Shown: positions 1-9,817 of the stretch, piece after piece
Numbering within the stretch: the stretch's first letter is position 1
Layout: each line of letters begins with the position of its first letter
Assembly (NCBI GenBank): GCA_009911035.1
Contig: QXWO01000036.1
Span: forward strand, 1 to 61,204
Direction: 5' to 3'
Origin: Lachnospiraceae bacterium
GTDB lineage: Bacteria > Bacillota > Clostridia > Lachnospirales > Lachnospiraceae
Length of the DNA stretch: 61,204 bases
Notes under the pieces: model-generated
Told to the model about the DNA's origin: nothing
The model's database searches: none
The model's input: only the letters and a program-made list of their open reading frames with translations
Position numbers and translations under genes: made by a program

Positions 1-191
1 AATACTGATGATAGAAATATAGTCTATTGTCACACACTTTGTCCTTACTGTCGAGGTATGCACTATCTACCGTTTACCTTTATGTAAAGAACTAAGCTGT
101 TTCTCCGCAATTTTTTTCAATTCCTTGACCACATTTTGACTTTTGGTTTTTATAATGAAAGTCGAATCTAAAACAAGTAGGAGGATAGACG

Positions 192-1238
192 ATGCGAAAG
201 CGATTCTTATCATTAGCAATGATTTTTGTTTTGCCCTTTGCTGTGGCGGCCTGCGGAAATTATAACATTGCGGACGAGAATGCCCCGCCGCAAAATGTAG
301 AAGAAGACCCATTCGCCGGGGTGCAGGAAGACGGAGATTTAGGGTTTCTAAGCCACGGGGAAGCAAATCCCGCCAGAGCGGATGACCAGAGTGTTTTGCC
401 TTATGAGTATCATGGCGGAGAATTTGTCCTGGACTATCAGTTTTCATCAGAGGGGAAATTGGACAGCATTGGCTTCCTGCTTTTTTTGGACGGAAAGCCG
501 CAAGCCTACAAGGTGAATGACACGGAGGCGGAGTATGAGTATCTCCACTGCTTCCGGACATCAGAAAAGCACGAGGAGAAATTTTCCTTTGTGTTCACAC
601 CGGACACAGGGAAAAAGGGAGATACCATGAATATGACGGTCGTGAGCGTCACCAGGCCCGATTTCCAGCCTGATATGAAAGAAACCTCAAGCTATGGCTG
701 GTATCATCAGAGTTTTGAAAGGGTGCTGAAACTGCATTTTAATGAGGATGCTCCGGAAAATGACAGCATTAATGGAGAAAGTATAACTGCTTTTCGTGAT
801 GTCAGCATTTCAGAGGAAAAAGTCACTTCCTCTTTTATTGAGAATGAGCTTGTGAAAGCAGGATGGAATGGCGTTACGATGGATACCCTGGATAACAGTG
901 TCTATTGGACGCTTGACTATGACGGCGAGGTGGTGTATGACAATATCGACCTTACCGGGAAAGATACGCTTACCGTGCGCTACACCCTTTGTGGAACGCC
1001 AGGCGCAAGATATGGCATATCATTTTTCTTAAATCATAAGCCTATATCTTTTGATGGAGCGGTTTCCTGTGATGTCACATTAAGCAAAGGAAATGTGTGG
1101 ATCATTGAAGCAACCATAGATACCGCTAAGCTGGATGGTTTCAATACTTTTTATGCGACAGCCGTCGCAGCGGACGGAAATTCAGTTACAAGTAAAGCAG
1201 GTTCAATTTTATTATACAAGGACTATGTTCGGAAGTAA
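192..1238 (+). CDS. Lipoprotein of unknown function
   Basis: The 348-residue protein begins with a lipoprotein signal peptide (MRKRFL, hydrophobic stretch, lipobox AVAAC), so it should be anchored outside the membrane by a lipidated Cys at about residue 21. The first 70 residues after the Cys are acidic and linker-like. The rest looks like beta-rich domains, but I recognise no family. The ATG follows an AGGAGG site at 179-184. It is the first of five same-strand genes that include an ABC ATPase and permeases, so it may be an accessory lipoprotein of that transporter. That role is inferred from position only. Confidence 0.8.
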   Translation: MRKRFLSLAMIFVLPFAVAACGNYNIADENAPPQNVEEDPFAGVQEDGDLGFLSHGEANPARADDQSVLPYEYHGGEFVLDYQFSSEGKLDSIGFLLFLDGKPQAYKVNDTEAEYEYLHCFRTSEKHEEKFSFVFTPDTGKKGDTMNMTVVSVTRPDFQPDMKETSSYGWYHQSFERVLKLHFNEDAPENDSINGESITAFRDVSISEEKVTSSFIENELVKAGWNGVTMDTLDNSVYWTLDYDGEVVYDNIDLTGKDTLTVRYTLCGTPGARYGISFFLNHKPISFDGAVSCDVTLSKGNVWIIEATIDTAKLDGFNTFYATAVAADGNSVTSKAGSILLYKDYVRK

Positions 1239-1303
1239 ACTTCCAAACTAATTATTGATGGCAGTATCGCAAGCTGCGCTTGCAATATGCAGGAGGTGTA
1301 AAA

Positions 1304-2569
1304 ATGAAAACAAAATGGATGTGTATGATACTTATGTTTACTTTGGCTCTTAATCTGTCGGCCTGTGGAAACAGACAGGAGAATGGGAACCGTTCTGAAA
1401 ATGGAACCACAAACATTGAGCCGCAATCTGTAGAAGATGATTCATCGGGAAATACCGGAAATGAAAGCAGCGAAATGAACGTGATCGATCTGCAGTATAA
1501 CGGCACAGATAAAAATATTATGGCGGTCAGCACGGTTAAGGATTCCGCTTTTTCAGGAAAGGTCAGCGGATGCTATTATGCCGATGGAAGCCGGATTATC
1601 GTTGCGGCGGACCAGCTTTATCTTTACGATATGGGGAAAGGCGAAACAATCGCAAGCGCGGATATTTCCATGGAAGATTTATGCGTACAGACCTTTACAG
1701 ACGGCTACTTTGTTGTGGGCCAGGGAAAGGCTGGCGGCGGAGACAGTAACGGTTCATTTGCTGCATCAGAAAGCGGCGGTATCAATGGATACATACTGAA
1801 TAAGGACTTTGCTGTTCAGGATACCATTTCCTTTAGCGGATTATTAAGTGACGATTTTATCCCGCAGATCACAGGAATCGCTGTTTCACAGGACGGAAAA
1901 CAAGTTGCTTTCGGCGGACTTCAGGGGCTTTACCTTTATGATGTTTCTTCCCGGAAGGTTCGTACCATTCTGAACTATTCCGAAGAAGGCACGGCAGGTA
2001 ATATGCAGATTGTAACTATGGACAGCCTTACCTTTACGGGGAACAACACTTTAGTCTATGTAGGCATGGCTACAGATACCTCCATTGGCGGGGATGGGGT
2101 CAGTGTTTATGGCACAGTATCCACTGACAGCGCAAATCTCACGATTACCAAAAAGGGGGATTACAAGGTAGATACGGAAGAAGTGCAAAAGGGCGGAAAC
2201 CTGCTTATTATGCCCCAGAGCTTTGACAAAAATAATGGAACCCTGCTGATGCTTGATACCATATCCAATACAGAAAAAACGATGTCGTTCTCAAGCCGCA
2301 GTGAGGGAAAAGACGGTGTTTACTGCTCCGGGCAGGGAAAATATGTGGCTACTGCTATTTTGGAGGAAAGCAGTGTTACAATCAACATTTATGATACGGC
2401 ATCGGGAAAAAGTATCCATACGGAAACCGTTCAGGACAGCAACAGTACCTATTTCCTGCGTGTTCCACAGATTTTGATTTTGGATGGATCCGGCACCTGT
2501 ATCATTGTGCTTGGACGGGGTATTGACGAGGTAAGCACCTTGATAACAACCTTTGGCTTTGTGGGGTAA
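1304..2569 (+). CDS. Lipoprotein, beta-propeller-like
   Basis: The protein has 421 residues from the ATG at 1304, which follows AGGAGG at 1291-1296. An upstream in-frame ATG at 1280 lies before that site and is less likely. It has a lipoprotein signal peptide (MKTKWMCMILMFTLALNLSAC) with lipobox LSAC. The mature part has repeated short beta motifs such as GLYLYDVSSRKVRTIL and VAFGGLQG, resembling WD40/YVTN-type propeller blades. The next gene, an ABC ATPase, starts a few bases after its stop. It is probably an extracytoplasmic component or sensor of the same transporter; no ligand can be named. Confidence 0.75.
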   Translation: MKTKWMCMILMFTLALNLSACGNRQENGNRSENGTTNIEPQSVEDDSSGNTGNESSEMNVIDLQYNGTDKNIMAVSTVKDSAFSGKVSGCYYADGSRIIVAADQLYLYDMGKGETIASADISMEDLCVQTFTDGYFVVGQGKAGGGDSNGSFAASESGGINGYILNKDFAVQDTISFSGLLSDDFIPQITGIAVSQDGKQVAFGGLQGLYLYDVSSRKVRTILNYSEEGTAGNMQIVTMDSLTFTGNNTLVYVGMATDTSIGGDGVSVYGTVSTDSANLTITKKGDYKVDTEEVQKGGNLLIMPQSFDKNNGTLLMLDTISNTEKTMSFSSRSEGKDGVYCSGQGKYVATAILEESSVTINIYDTASGKSIHTETVQDSNSTYFLRVPQILILDGSGTCIIVLGRGIDEVSTLITTFGFVG

Positions 2570-2575
2570 TTCTTG

Positions 2576-3469
2576 ATGAAAATATCATTACGAAATGTTT
2601 CAAAGCAGTATAAGGGCAGGGGCGCCTTGGGCAAGTATGCCAAAGGCATATATGCCTTAAAGGATTTTACCACGGAACTTACGGAGGGTGTCTATGGGCT
2701 TTTGGGCGCTAACGGTGCGGGAAAGACGACACTGATCAATATAATTGTGGGTATTTTGGGAAGCGATGGCGGAACGGTTTTGATTGACGGACAGGATGCA
2801 GGAACTTTGGGTAAGGACTTCCTGTCAAAAATCGGATATATGCCGCAATATCCTGTCTTCTACCGGGATTTTACAGTGATGGATTTTCTGCTGTATATGT
2901 GTGCGCTGAAAGGGATCCCTGCCGAACAGGGAAAAAAACGGGCTTTGGAGCTTCTGGAGATTGTCAATCTTTCAGATGCCAAAGATAAAAAGATTGGCGC
3001 TCTTTCCGGCGGCATGCGGCAGAGGGTCGGCATTGTCCAGGCGATGCTGGGCGATCCCGAAATTCTTATTTTGGATGAGCCGACAGCAGGGCTTGATCCC
3101 AGTGAACGTATCCGTTTCCGAAACCTGATCTCAAAATTCGCACGGGGGCGGACAATTTTGCTGGCCACCCATATCGTTTCCGATGTGGAGTGTATCGCAA
3201 AGGAGATTATGATCTTAAAGGAAGGCTCCTTAATAACTCAGGGAACTACCGACACATTAGAAGAGAATATCTATGGGAAAGTGTGGGAGGTGACAGTAAA
3301 CGGGGAAGACGCTGCCAGACTTGGCAGCCAATATTATGTCAGCAATATGAAACAGCAGGGGGAACGCTTTTTAGTGAGAATTGTAAGCGATATGCTGCCT
3401 GATTCAGACGCAGTAAAGGTTTCCCCTAACCTGGAAGATGTATTTCTGTATTACTTCCGTGGGCAATGA
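2576..3469 (+). CDS. ABC transporter ATP-binding protein
   Basis: A 297-residue cytoplasmic ATPase of the ABC-2 exporter type. Walker A is GANGAGKTT, the signature is LSGGMRQRVG and Walker B is ILILDEPTAGLDP. The switch His is in LLATHIVSDVE. The C-terminal 80 residues form the short extension common in CcmA/YhaQ-like ATPases. The ATG at 2576 is taken as start; a TTG directly before it (2573) is an alternative, and neither has a strong ribosome site. It lies 6 bp after the lipoprotein stop and 17 bp before a permease gene, so translational coupling within one operon is likely. It presumably powers the two permeases downstream. Confidence 0.93.
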   Translation: MKISLRNVSKQYKGRGALGKYAKGIYALKDFTTELTEGVYGLLGANGAGKTTLINIIVGILGSDGGTVLIDGQDAGTLGKDFLSKIGYMPQYPVFYRDFTVMDFLLYMCALKGIPAEQGKKRALELLEIVNLSDAKDKKIGALSGGMRQRVGIVQAMLGDPEILILDEPTAGLDPSERIRFRNLISKFARGRTILLATHIVSDVECIAKEIMILKEGSLITQGTTDTLEENIYGKVWEVTVNGEDAARLGSQYYVSNMKQQGERFLVRIVSDMLPDSDAVKVSPNLEDVFLYYFRGQ

Positions 3470-3486
3470 GTTAAGGGAGAGATAAC

Positions 3487-4728
3487 ATGACACGCTTAAT
3501 CAAATATGAATTTTACAAATTATTCTGCAAGCGGTCAATACTTGTTGTACTCATATTGTTCAGTGTAGTGAACCTGTTCAAAATAAACAGCGAATTCCAC
3601 TCGTATTCCTACCTGGCGGACGGAAATGACAGCCGCAGCTGGAACAGCGTGTATTGGCAGCTTTATGAGGATTACAGAGGGGAGATCACTGCTGAAAAAA
3701 TCAATCATCTTCTTTCCATATATCAGCCGTTAGCAGACGCTACGGCTGATATGACAGCAAGCACAGCCAAAGACAATCCGGATATGATGACGGGGAATAT
3801 ATACAGTGACCGGAATATCCTGGAAAAATACTATGTGGAGCCTATGGAATATTTCTATCATTATCGGACTTATGCGCTTCAAGTGGCAGAGAGGGCAAAG
3901 GAAAATGCCGCTGTTTACAAAGAACGGGGGCAGACTTATGAAGCACGTAAAAACAGTGTGATCTATCACCTTTATTCCGGGCGGAGCATAAAAGCCTTTG
4001 CCTATGAGGAAATGTATAACTATTATCTGAACTATGATTTTTCGGGCATATTGGTTTTATTTCTTTGTCTGTACGGGGTTGTCAGTACCTTTGTCTGCGA
4101 AAAGGAAACACAGATGGATATGCTGCTGCTGACAAATCCGGGCGGCGGTAAAAAGACCACATTTGCTAAAATTACTGCGGCTTCTTTGTTTGTGATCAGT
4201 GTGGCCATATGGTTTTCTGTTGTGGATTATATTGGCTTTGTGTATTTCTTTGGAACGGCGGAAGGAGGAAATCTTCCGCTGTATGCTGTCAGCAATTTCA
4301 GTACGGCTGCGGTAAACTGTAATTTGTGGCAATATGCGATTCTGTCCGCAGTGATAAGGGCAGTCGGCATATGGACGATGAGCATGGTGTTTCTATTGAT
4401 TTCCTTGTTTGGGCGTAATGCTCTTGTTCCGTTTGTCGCTGATTTTGGAGCAGCCCTGTGTTTCATTATTACAGGTGCGTCGCAGAGCTGTTTCAGCAAT
4501 GCCTGGCTCAAGATTATAAACCCATATTCGCTGCTTGCTAACCGCATACTATTTGGCAAGACCGAGTTTATTGGTTTTGCAGGATATCCGGTACAGAGTT
4601 TCCAGGCAGCAATTATTTTTGCCATAATCGTAGGGGTGGTTTCCATAACGGCAATGATGATGCTTTCTAAAAGGAACTCTTATTGCCGGGAAAGGGGGAT
4701 AAAATGTCTGGATTTATGCACGAAGTAA
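3487..4728 (+). CDS. ABC-2 type permease
   Basis: A 413-residue membrane protein. It has one N-terminal transmembrane segment (about residues 18-36), then a long extracytoplasmic loop of about 140 residues. A cluster of about five hydrophobic segments follows, starting with GILVLFLCLYGVVSTFV. This topology is typical of ABC-2 permeases that work with a CcmA-like ATPase. An AAGGGAG site precedes the ATG. Its 3' end overlaps the next permease gene by 25 bp. The substrate is unknown; similar clusters export peptides or confer resistance to them, but nothing here fixes that. Confidence 0.85.
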   Translation: MTRLIKYEFYKLFCKRSILVVLILFSVVNLFKINSEFHSYSYLADGNDSRSWNSVYWQLYEDYRGEITAEKINHLLSIYQPLADATADMTASTAKDNPDMMTGNIYSDRNILEKYYVEPMEYFYHYRTYALQVAERAKENAAVYKERGQTYEARKNSVIYHLYSGRSIKAFAYEEMYNYYLNYDFSGILVLFLCLYGVVSTFVCEKETQMDMLLLTNPGGGKKTTFAKITAASLFVISVAIWFSVVDYIGFVYFFGTAEGGNLPLYAVSNFSTAAVNCNLWQYAILSAVIRAVGIWTMSMVFLLISLFGRNALVPFVADFGAALCFIITGASQSCFSNAWLKIINPYSLLANRILFGKTEFIGFAGYPVQSFQAAIIFAIIVGVVSITAMMMLSKRNSYCRERGIKCLDLCTK

Positions 4729-6713
4729 AAAAGATCATGCTCTGTCAAAGGGGGCTGTTCTATATTGCCCTTGTCCTGCTCTTTGGCACGGTCTGGCTTG
4801 CCTTGTCCGACAACCCTGTAGACATAGCGATGGAGCAGTATAAAAATGAATATGAATGGTATCTGGAAAAGGTAAACGGATACTGCACCGAGGAATCTTC
4901 TCTTTATCTGGAGCAGGAGGCGGAGCGGATTGCAAAAGCGAAGGAGAGGCAGAACAGCCTTTTGGAGAATTACTATGACGGGAAGATCAGTGAAAGTGAA
5001 TACAAAAAAGAGAGCCGGGAAATAGAAAAGGTTCTGGAGCGTCAAAATGGATTTGAGGTCATCTATCAGCAGTATCTCTATATCTGCGAAAATGCGGGGA
5101 ACCGCTGTTTTCTCCAGACAAATGGATGGATGGGGCTTCTTGGTAAAGGTACGCTTAATTTCATTATCTTCCTTGGCATTTTGCTGATTGTTACGCCTGT
5201 TTTCTGTTCTGAGTACAGCTGCCAGATGGACACCCTGATCCTGACTGCAAGGGAGGGGCGAAAAAGCGCTCTGTATAAGCTGCTCATTATGATTGCGGTT
5301 GTCCTTTTCTTATCGTTGTGTATCTCGCTTATTGAATACGGGTTTTACAGGTTCAAATACGGACTGCCGCATGGGGATTATCCGATTCAGAGTATCCGTT
5401 ACTTTGCGGACAGCAGCAAGAGTATGTCGCTGTTGGAGGGATATGTATTGATAGGGCTGCTCCGGATGTTTGGCGGTGTGTTTCTTACGATACTACTGAT
5501 GTTCATTTCCGTTTTGGCAAAAAAGTATGCGGTCACCCTGCTTACAGGTGCGGTGTCCGTGATTATTCCCTATATAGGCTTATCGAAAACCAGCATTTAC
5601 CGTCTGCCTCTGCCGCTGCCGTTTCTGCTTGGAACAGACTTTTTTGCAGGGGATATTGTTATGAGCGATGCTCTGACGGGTGATGAGAAAATTATTTTTG
5701 CGGAGGTTGGCACGGTTACGCTGTTGACCCTGCTCTTTGTATCCGTGCTTTTGTGTACTTTGGCCGTTGTCTGGATTTTACGGCGCAATTCTAACAGATG
5801 GCTGATGAAATCAGGGCAAAAGAAGCGTGGGGCGGCTTTCGTTGTCATGTTTGGCCTGGCATTGGCAGTGACGGGATGTGCAGGCCGTGGAAAAACGGGA
5901 AGCGTTGTCTATAATTCATCGGCAGGCTATGACTGTATGGGATATGAAATCATACAAGATGCAGGGAATTTTGATTATTCTCTCAAAAATACTTCCACAG
6001 GGGAAACATATCCTTTAGCACGTTCCCCTATGTTTGGGGTATTTTCTGATGAAGAAGAAATACGTGCGTTTTATGTGTGTCCGCCATATCTGTATTACAC
6101 CACATCGGTTATGGAAAGCTATGTCAACCGGGTGGGAAACTATAACAGCAATATAACGAAAGTGTCGGTTATAGAGCTGAATCTGAATACCTTTGAGGAA
6201 AAAACAATCTTTGAGCAGATGACTAATTCCGGGCGTTCTCTTTTGGGCATTGACTATGAAACGGGGGATAAATGGAAGTTCCTGGATTTTCACCTCGCTT
6301 TTTTCCTGAATGACGATAACCTGTTTTTCATTGGCAATGATGGCATAACAAAAGTAAACCGGCATACCAGAAAAACTGTAAAGCCAGGCATTCCTGCAAA
6401 CGGAAATATTTCATTCGATGGGGAAAGCATCTTTTACAAAAATGAACAGGGGGTTTTAACAAGATATGACGTTTCCAGTAATGAAACTTACGCTTATGAA
6501 AATATAGTTGCATATGATTTCTGTATGGATGAGCAGTCAATCTATTATGTTTCCAGGACGGACGGTGGAGACTTGTATTCCTGCGGCAAGGACGGGAATA
6601 ACAAGGAATTGATCAGTCATATACCTGCAATGTCCGTTACCTGTGATACAGGCAATATTTATGTGTTATCAAAAGAAAGTGGTGAGGAAATTGCTTTGCC
6701 AAAAAGCCATTGA
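4704..6713 (+). CDS. ABC permease fused to a lipoprotein-like domain
   Basis: A 669-residue product from the ATG at 4704, preceded by AAGGGGG (4692-4698). A TTG at 4683 is in frame but lacks a site. Residues 1-365 are an ABC-2-like permease paralogous to the preceding gene: an N-terminal membrane segment, a coiled loop rich in E/K, then about five membrane segments. At residues 368-392 there is a perfect lipoprotein signal peptide, Met-Lys-rich start, hydrophobic core and VTGC lipobox, with no stop between. The remaining 277 residues are beta-rich with YYVSRTDGGDLYSC-like repeats, resembling DUF5050-type propeller repeats. An internal ATG at 5805 could start the lipoprotein separately, but I see no ribosome site for it. 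Confidence 0.8.
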   Translation: MSGFMHEVKKIMLCQRGLFYIALVLLFGTVWLALSDNPVDIAMEQYKNEYEWYLEKVNGYCTEESSLYLEQEAERIAKAKERQNSLLENYYDGKISESEYKKESREIEKVLERQNGFEVIYQQYLYICENAGNRCFLQTNGWMGLLGKGTLNFIIFLGILLIVTPVFCSEYSCQMDTLILTAREGRKSALYKLLIMIAVVLFLSLCISLIEYGFYRFKYGLPHGDYPIQSIRYFADSSKSMSLLEGYVLIGLLRMFGGVFLTILLMFISVLAKKYAVTLLTGAVSVIIPYIGLSKTSIYRLPLPLPFLLGTDFFAGDIVMSDALTGDEKIIFAEVGTVTLLTLLFVSVLLCTLAVVWILRRNSNRWLMKSGQKKRGAAFVVMFGLALAVTGCAGRGKTGSVVYNSSAGYDCMGYEIIQDAGNFDYSLKNTSTGETYPLARSPMFGVFSDEEEIRAFYVCPPYLYYTTSVMESYVNRVGNYNSNITKVSVIELNLNTFEEKTIFEQMTNSGRSLLGIDYETGDKWKFLDFHLAFFLNDDNLFFIGNDGITKVNRHTRKTVKPGIPANGNISFDGESIFYKNEQGVLTRYDVSSNETYAYENIVAYDFCMDEQSIYYVSRTDGGDLYSCGKDGNNKELISHIPAMSVTCDTGNIYVLSKESGEEIALPKSH

Positions 6714-6729
6714 TTTCCGCGAGCAACGA

Positions 6730-6761
6730 GCCAAGTGGGCATGCTTGCATGCACATTTGGC
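6730..6761. repeat. Palindromic repeat with CATGCTTGCATG core
   Basis: An imperfect hairpin of about 15 bp per arm (GCCAAGTGGGCATGC, then TT, then GCATGCACATTTGGC). The central ATGCTTGCAT core recurs inside hairpins at 17730-17754 and, in reverse orientation, at 18708-18768. It lies in the short gap between the permease fusion and the amidase remnant. It is probably a REP-like dispersed element. Confidence 0.6.
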
Positions 6762-6811
6762 GACTGCCGCGAGGGTGTTGACTTATTCCAGATTGAGGAA
6801 CAAATGCGGCA

Positions 6812-7278
6812 ATGAACAGGAAACAATACGGAAAGAGGAAAAAACTCAGGAAGAGAAAGATTAAGCGGCTTATGATTGCGTATCTGCTGAGGGTAATCGT
6901 CATACTGATACCAACTATAATGATGATACTTATGGTTTGCGGATGTCTTTACATATACGAGAGATCTACAAAGGAAGATGAAAAGGTAAATAAATACACG
7001 GATATATACACAGATAGAAACGCAGGCAACGATGTTGCTCCTGTTACTTCAACAGAGAATAATGCCCCAGGGTTTTGTGTTGTCGTGGATGCAGGGCATG
7101 GAGGAAGTGACGGAGGTACTGTCAGCGGCAAGGCAGTAGAAAAGAATATTAACCTTTCAGTTGCATTGAAGCTGAAGCTATTCTGGAGAATGACAATATA
7201 GAAGTTATTCTGACCAGAAGTTCCGATGAAAATATAAGCCTTGCAGATTGTACTTCTGTTGTATTTTTTTGCAGGTAA
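6812..7278 (+). pseudogene. N-acetylmuramoyl-L-alanine amidase remnant
   Basis: An N-terminal membrane segment (LRVIVILIPTIMMILMVCGCLYI) is followed by the Amidase_3 start motif VVVDAGHGGSDGGTVS with the zinc-binding His. The frame then breaks near 7173. The next frame continues with EAILENDNIEVILTRSSDENISLAD, which is the expected continuation of the family, and stops at 7276-7278 after a run of seven T. A further frame change at that T run would extend the similarity slightly. The family normally needs about 170 more residues with a second His and a Glu, which are missing here. This is a decayed cell-wall hydrolase gene. Confidence 0.8.
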
Positions 7279-7528
7279 ACTAAAGCCGTCATGTTGTCTT
7301 GTCAGATATGGGGAATGTCAGATGCCAGGCAGATGGAACGATACTATATTACACTATTACAGATAAAAGAAATGCCGGAAAATAGATAAAATTTCTTTCT
7401 ATTCGATTTCAATACATTATTAGACGAATTTAATGAAAAAAAAACTAAAATCAGATATTGGTCGTAGGGCGGATATTTTATACTTGATATAGTTGAAAAA
7501 GTTTTATGTTGTCGGTTGGAGGTGCAGA

Positions 7529-9802
7529 ATGAATTTTGATATCCCAGAATTATTATCAAAGCTTACGGAAAAGGAAAAAATCAGTCTTACTACAGGGAAA
7601 GGAAACTGGAATACAAAAACAGTGCAGGGTGGTCAGATTCCTGTAGTACGTATGCAGGATGGCCCTCATGGACTGCGGCGCGTGGAGGGTGATTCTAATG
7701 ACATGAGCGGCGGTGGAAAGCCTACAGTATGTTTTCCGGCAGAGGCGTTGATTGCAGCCAGTTTTGACAGGAATCTTGTGCATGAGATGGGAGAAGAATT
7801 GGGAGAAGAATGTCAGGCAGAGGAGGTGCATTTGCTTTTAGGACCGGGTATTAATATAAAGAGAAATCCCCTGTGCGGACGCAATTTCGAATATTATAGT
7901 GAAGATCCTTTGCTTACAGGAGAGTTGGGGGCAGCTTTTGTAAAAGGAATACAGGAACATGGAGTAGGCGCCTGCCTGAAACATTTTTTTGCCAATAGTC
8001 AGGAATATCGGCGGATGAGCAGTTCATCTAATATAGATGAGAGAACAGCCCGCGAATTATATTTGTCGGCTTTTGAACGGATTATCCGTAAGGCGAAGCC
8101 ATGGGCGGTTATGGCGGCTTATAATAAGGTGGATGGTGTTTTTTGCACAGAAAAGAAAGAACTTCTTACAGAACTTTTGAGAAATGAATGGGGTTATCAG
8201 GGAATAGTCATCAGTGATTGGGGAGCAACCCATAATCGTGCGCCTGCTATAGAAGCGGGCTGTGATCTGACAATGCCGGAAGAAGGCAATGATGAAAAAG
8301 TAATTCAGGCAAGAGAAGATGGCAGCCTTTCGGAAGAAATGCTGAATAAAGCAGTGGAAAATGTCTTAAAATTGGCATTTAAGGCAGAGGAAAACCATAT
8401 TACAGGCAAAGAATTTAATTATAAAAAAGGACACGAGTTAGCCCATAAAATTGCGGCACAATCCATTGTGCTTCTAAAGAACGAAGATAGCATCCTTCCA
8501 CTGAAAGAGTGCGAAAATATCGTATTTATCGGAGGATTTGCAAAAGAACCAAGATATCAGGGAAGTGGGTCAAGCCGCATCCATAGCAAGACAGTGGATA
8601 ATGCAATTGATTATGCAGGGAAAAATTTCCCTGATGCCAGGATCAAATATGCGTCAGGGTACCGGACGGATGAGCCGGAGGAGGAATTGATCGTGGAGGC
8701 GCAGGAGATGGCGAAGGAAGCAGATAAGGCGGTTATATTTGCAGGGCTGTCTGAACTCATGGAATCTGAAGGGTATGACAGAAATCACATGAGGATGCCG
8801 GAGAGCCATAATGAATTGATTCGAAGGGTATGTGAGGTACAACCCCATACCATCGTAATTTTACATAATGGCGCCCCTGTAGAGATGCCCTGGATTGGTC
8901 AGGTAAAGGGGCTTGTGGAAACATATCTTGGCGGAGAGGCAGTAGGAGGGGCAACGGTAGATATTTTATACGGTAAAGAGAATCCAAGCGGCAGGCTGCC
9001 GGAAACATTTCCGGAACGGTTGGAGGATAATCCATCCTATCTCAGCTTTGGGGGAGAAATCGGGCAGGTGGATTACAGTGAACGCATGTTTGTAGGATAC
9101 CGTTATTACAGCAGCATAGGGCGGAATCCGCTGTTCCCGTTTGGATATGGATTGTCTTATACAAATTATGAGTACAGCAATTTATGTGTGGATTCTGACA
9201 GTATTACTGAGGAAGGGCATATCTGTGTGAATGTGGATGTGACCAATGTTGGACATATTGACGGAAAAGAAGTCGTCCAGCTTTACATTGCGCCGCCGAA
9301 AGGGGAATACCGCCGTCCGGTAAGGGAATTAAAAGGGTTTGAAAAAATTGCCCTGAAAGCCGGAGAGACAAAAAGAGTTTCCTTTGATTTGGCATACAGG
9401 GATTTTGCCTGCTACAGCCCTCTTTCAAAAGGATGGTATGCAATGCCCGGAAAGTACCAGATATCTATCGGTGATTCTGCTGATCACATGCTTCTTACGC
9501 AGGAGGTATCTGTGGAAGGAAAAGAAATTGCCATGACAGAGCATTTTGATGAAGGAACGCTGATGAAAGATTTTGTGCTTCATCCGGTTGGAAAGGAGTT
9601 TTTTCATGGGCATTATGCTGACATGGTGCGTGGTATGAGTGCGGCAGGGCTGTTTCCGGCAGAGATGGTGGAGCAGGTTCTTCAGACAGGTGCAGAGAAG
9701 GGAATGGAAAACCTGTTGGCACAGTCGGTATCGCTGCTGCTTGATTTTGCAGGGGTTAGTATGGAGGAGAGGGAGAAACTTTTTGCAGACATGAATCAAT
9801 AG
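7529..9802 (+). CDS. Glycoside hydrolase family 3 (beta-glucosidase/xylosidase-like)
   Basis: A 757-residue enzyme with no signal peptide, so it acts on imported oligosaccharides in the cytoplasm. The GH3 N-terminal barrel contains KHFFANSQE and the nucleophile motif VISDWGA (Asp about residue 230). The alpha/beta sandwich domain starts near IAAQSIVLLKNED. The C-terminal fibronectin III-like domain includes ELKGFEKIALKAGETKRVSF. The ATG at 7529 follows GGAGGTG; an upstream in-frame start lacks this. Substrate specificity (beta-glucoside, xyloside or arabinoside) cannot be fixed by eye. It lies 15 bp before the GH43 gene. Confidence 0.93.
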   Translation: MNFDIPELLSKLTEKEKISLTTGKGNWNTKTVQGGQIPVVRMQDGPHGLRRVEGDSNDMSGGGKPTVCFPAEALIAASFDRNLVHEMGEELGEECQAEEVHLLLGPGINIKRNPLCGRNFEYYSEDPLLTGELGAAFVKGIQEHGVGACLKHFFANSQEYRRMSSSSNIDERTARELYLSAFERIIRKAKPWAVMAAYNKVDGVFCTEKKELLTELLRNEWGYQGIVISDWGATHNRAPAIEAGCDLTMPEEGNDEKVIQAREDGSLSEEMLNKAVENVLKLAFKAEENHITGKEFNYKKGHELAHKIAAQSIVLLKNEDSILPLKECENIVFIGGFAKEPRYQGSGSSRIHSKTVDNAIDYAGKNFPDARIKYASGYRTDEPEEELIVEAQEMAKEADKAVIFAGLSELMESEGYDRNHMRMPESHNELIRRVCEVQPHTIVILHNGAPVEMPWIGQVKGLVETYLGGEAVGGATVDILYGKENPSGRLPETFPERLEDNPSYLSFGGEIGQVDYSERMFVGYRYYSSIGRNPLFPFGYGLSYTNYEYSNLCVDSDSITEEGHICVNVDVTNVGHIDGKEVVQLYIAPPKGEYRRPVRELKGFEKIALKAGETKRVSFDLAYRDFACYSPLSKGWYAMPGKYQISIGDSADHMLLTQEVSVEGKEIAMTEHFDEGTLMKDFVLHPVGKEFFHGHYADMVRGMSAAGLFPAEMVEQVLQTGAEKGMENLLAQSVSLLLDFAGVSMEEREKLFADMNQ

Positions 9803-9817
9803 AAGGAGGAAAAAATA

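Noticed and set aside
67-561. Minus-strand open frame of 164 codons overlapping the first lipoprotein gene
   Set aside because: It lacks a ribosome site and family resemblance, and the plus-strand lipoprotein with signal peptide and AGGAGG is clearly the coding strand. The last 40 codons before 67 looked protein-like but are too short to support.
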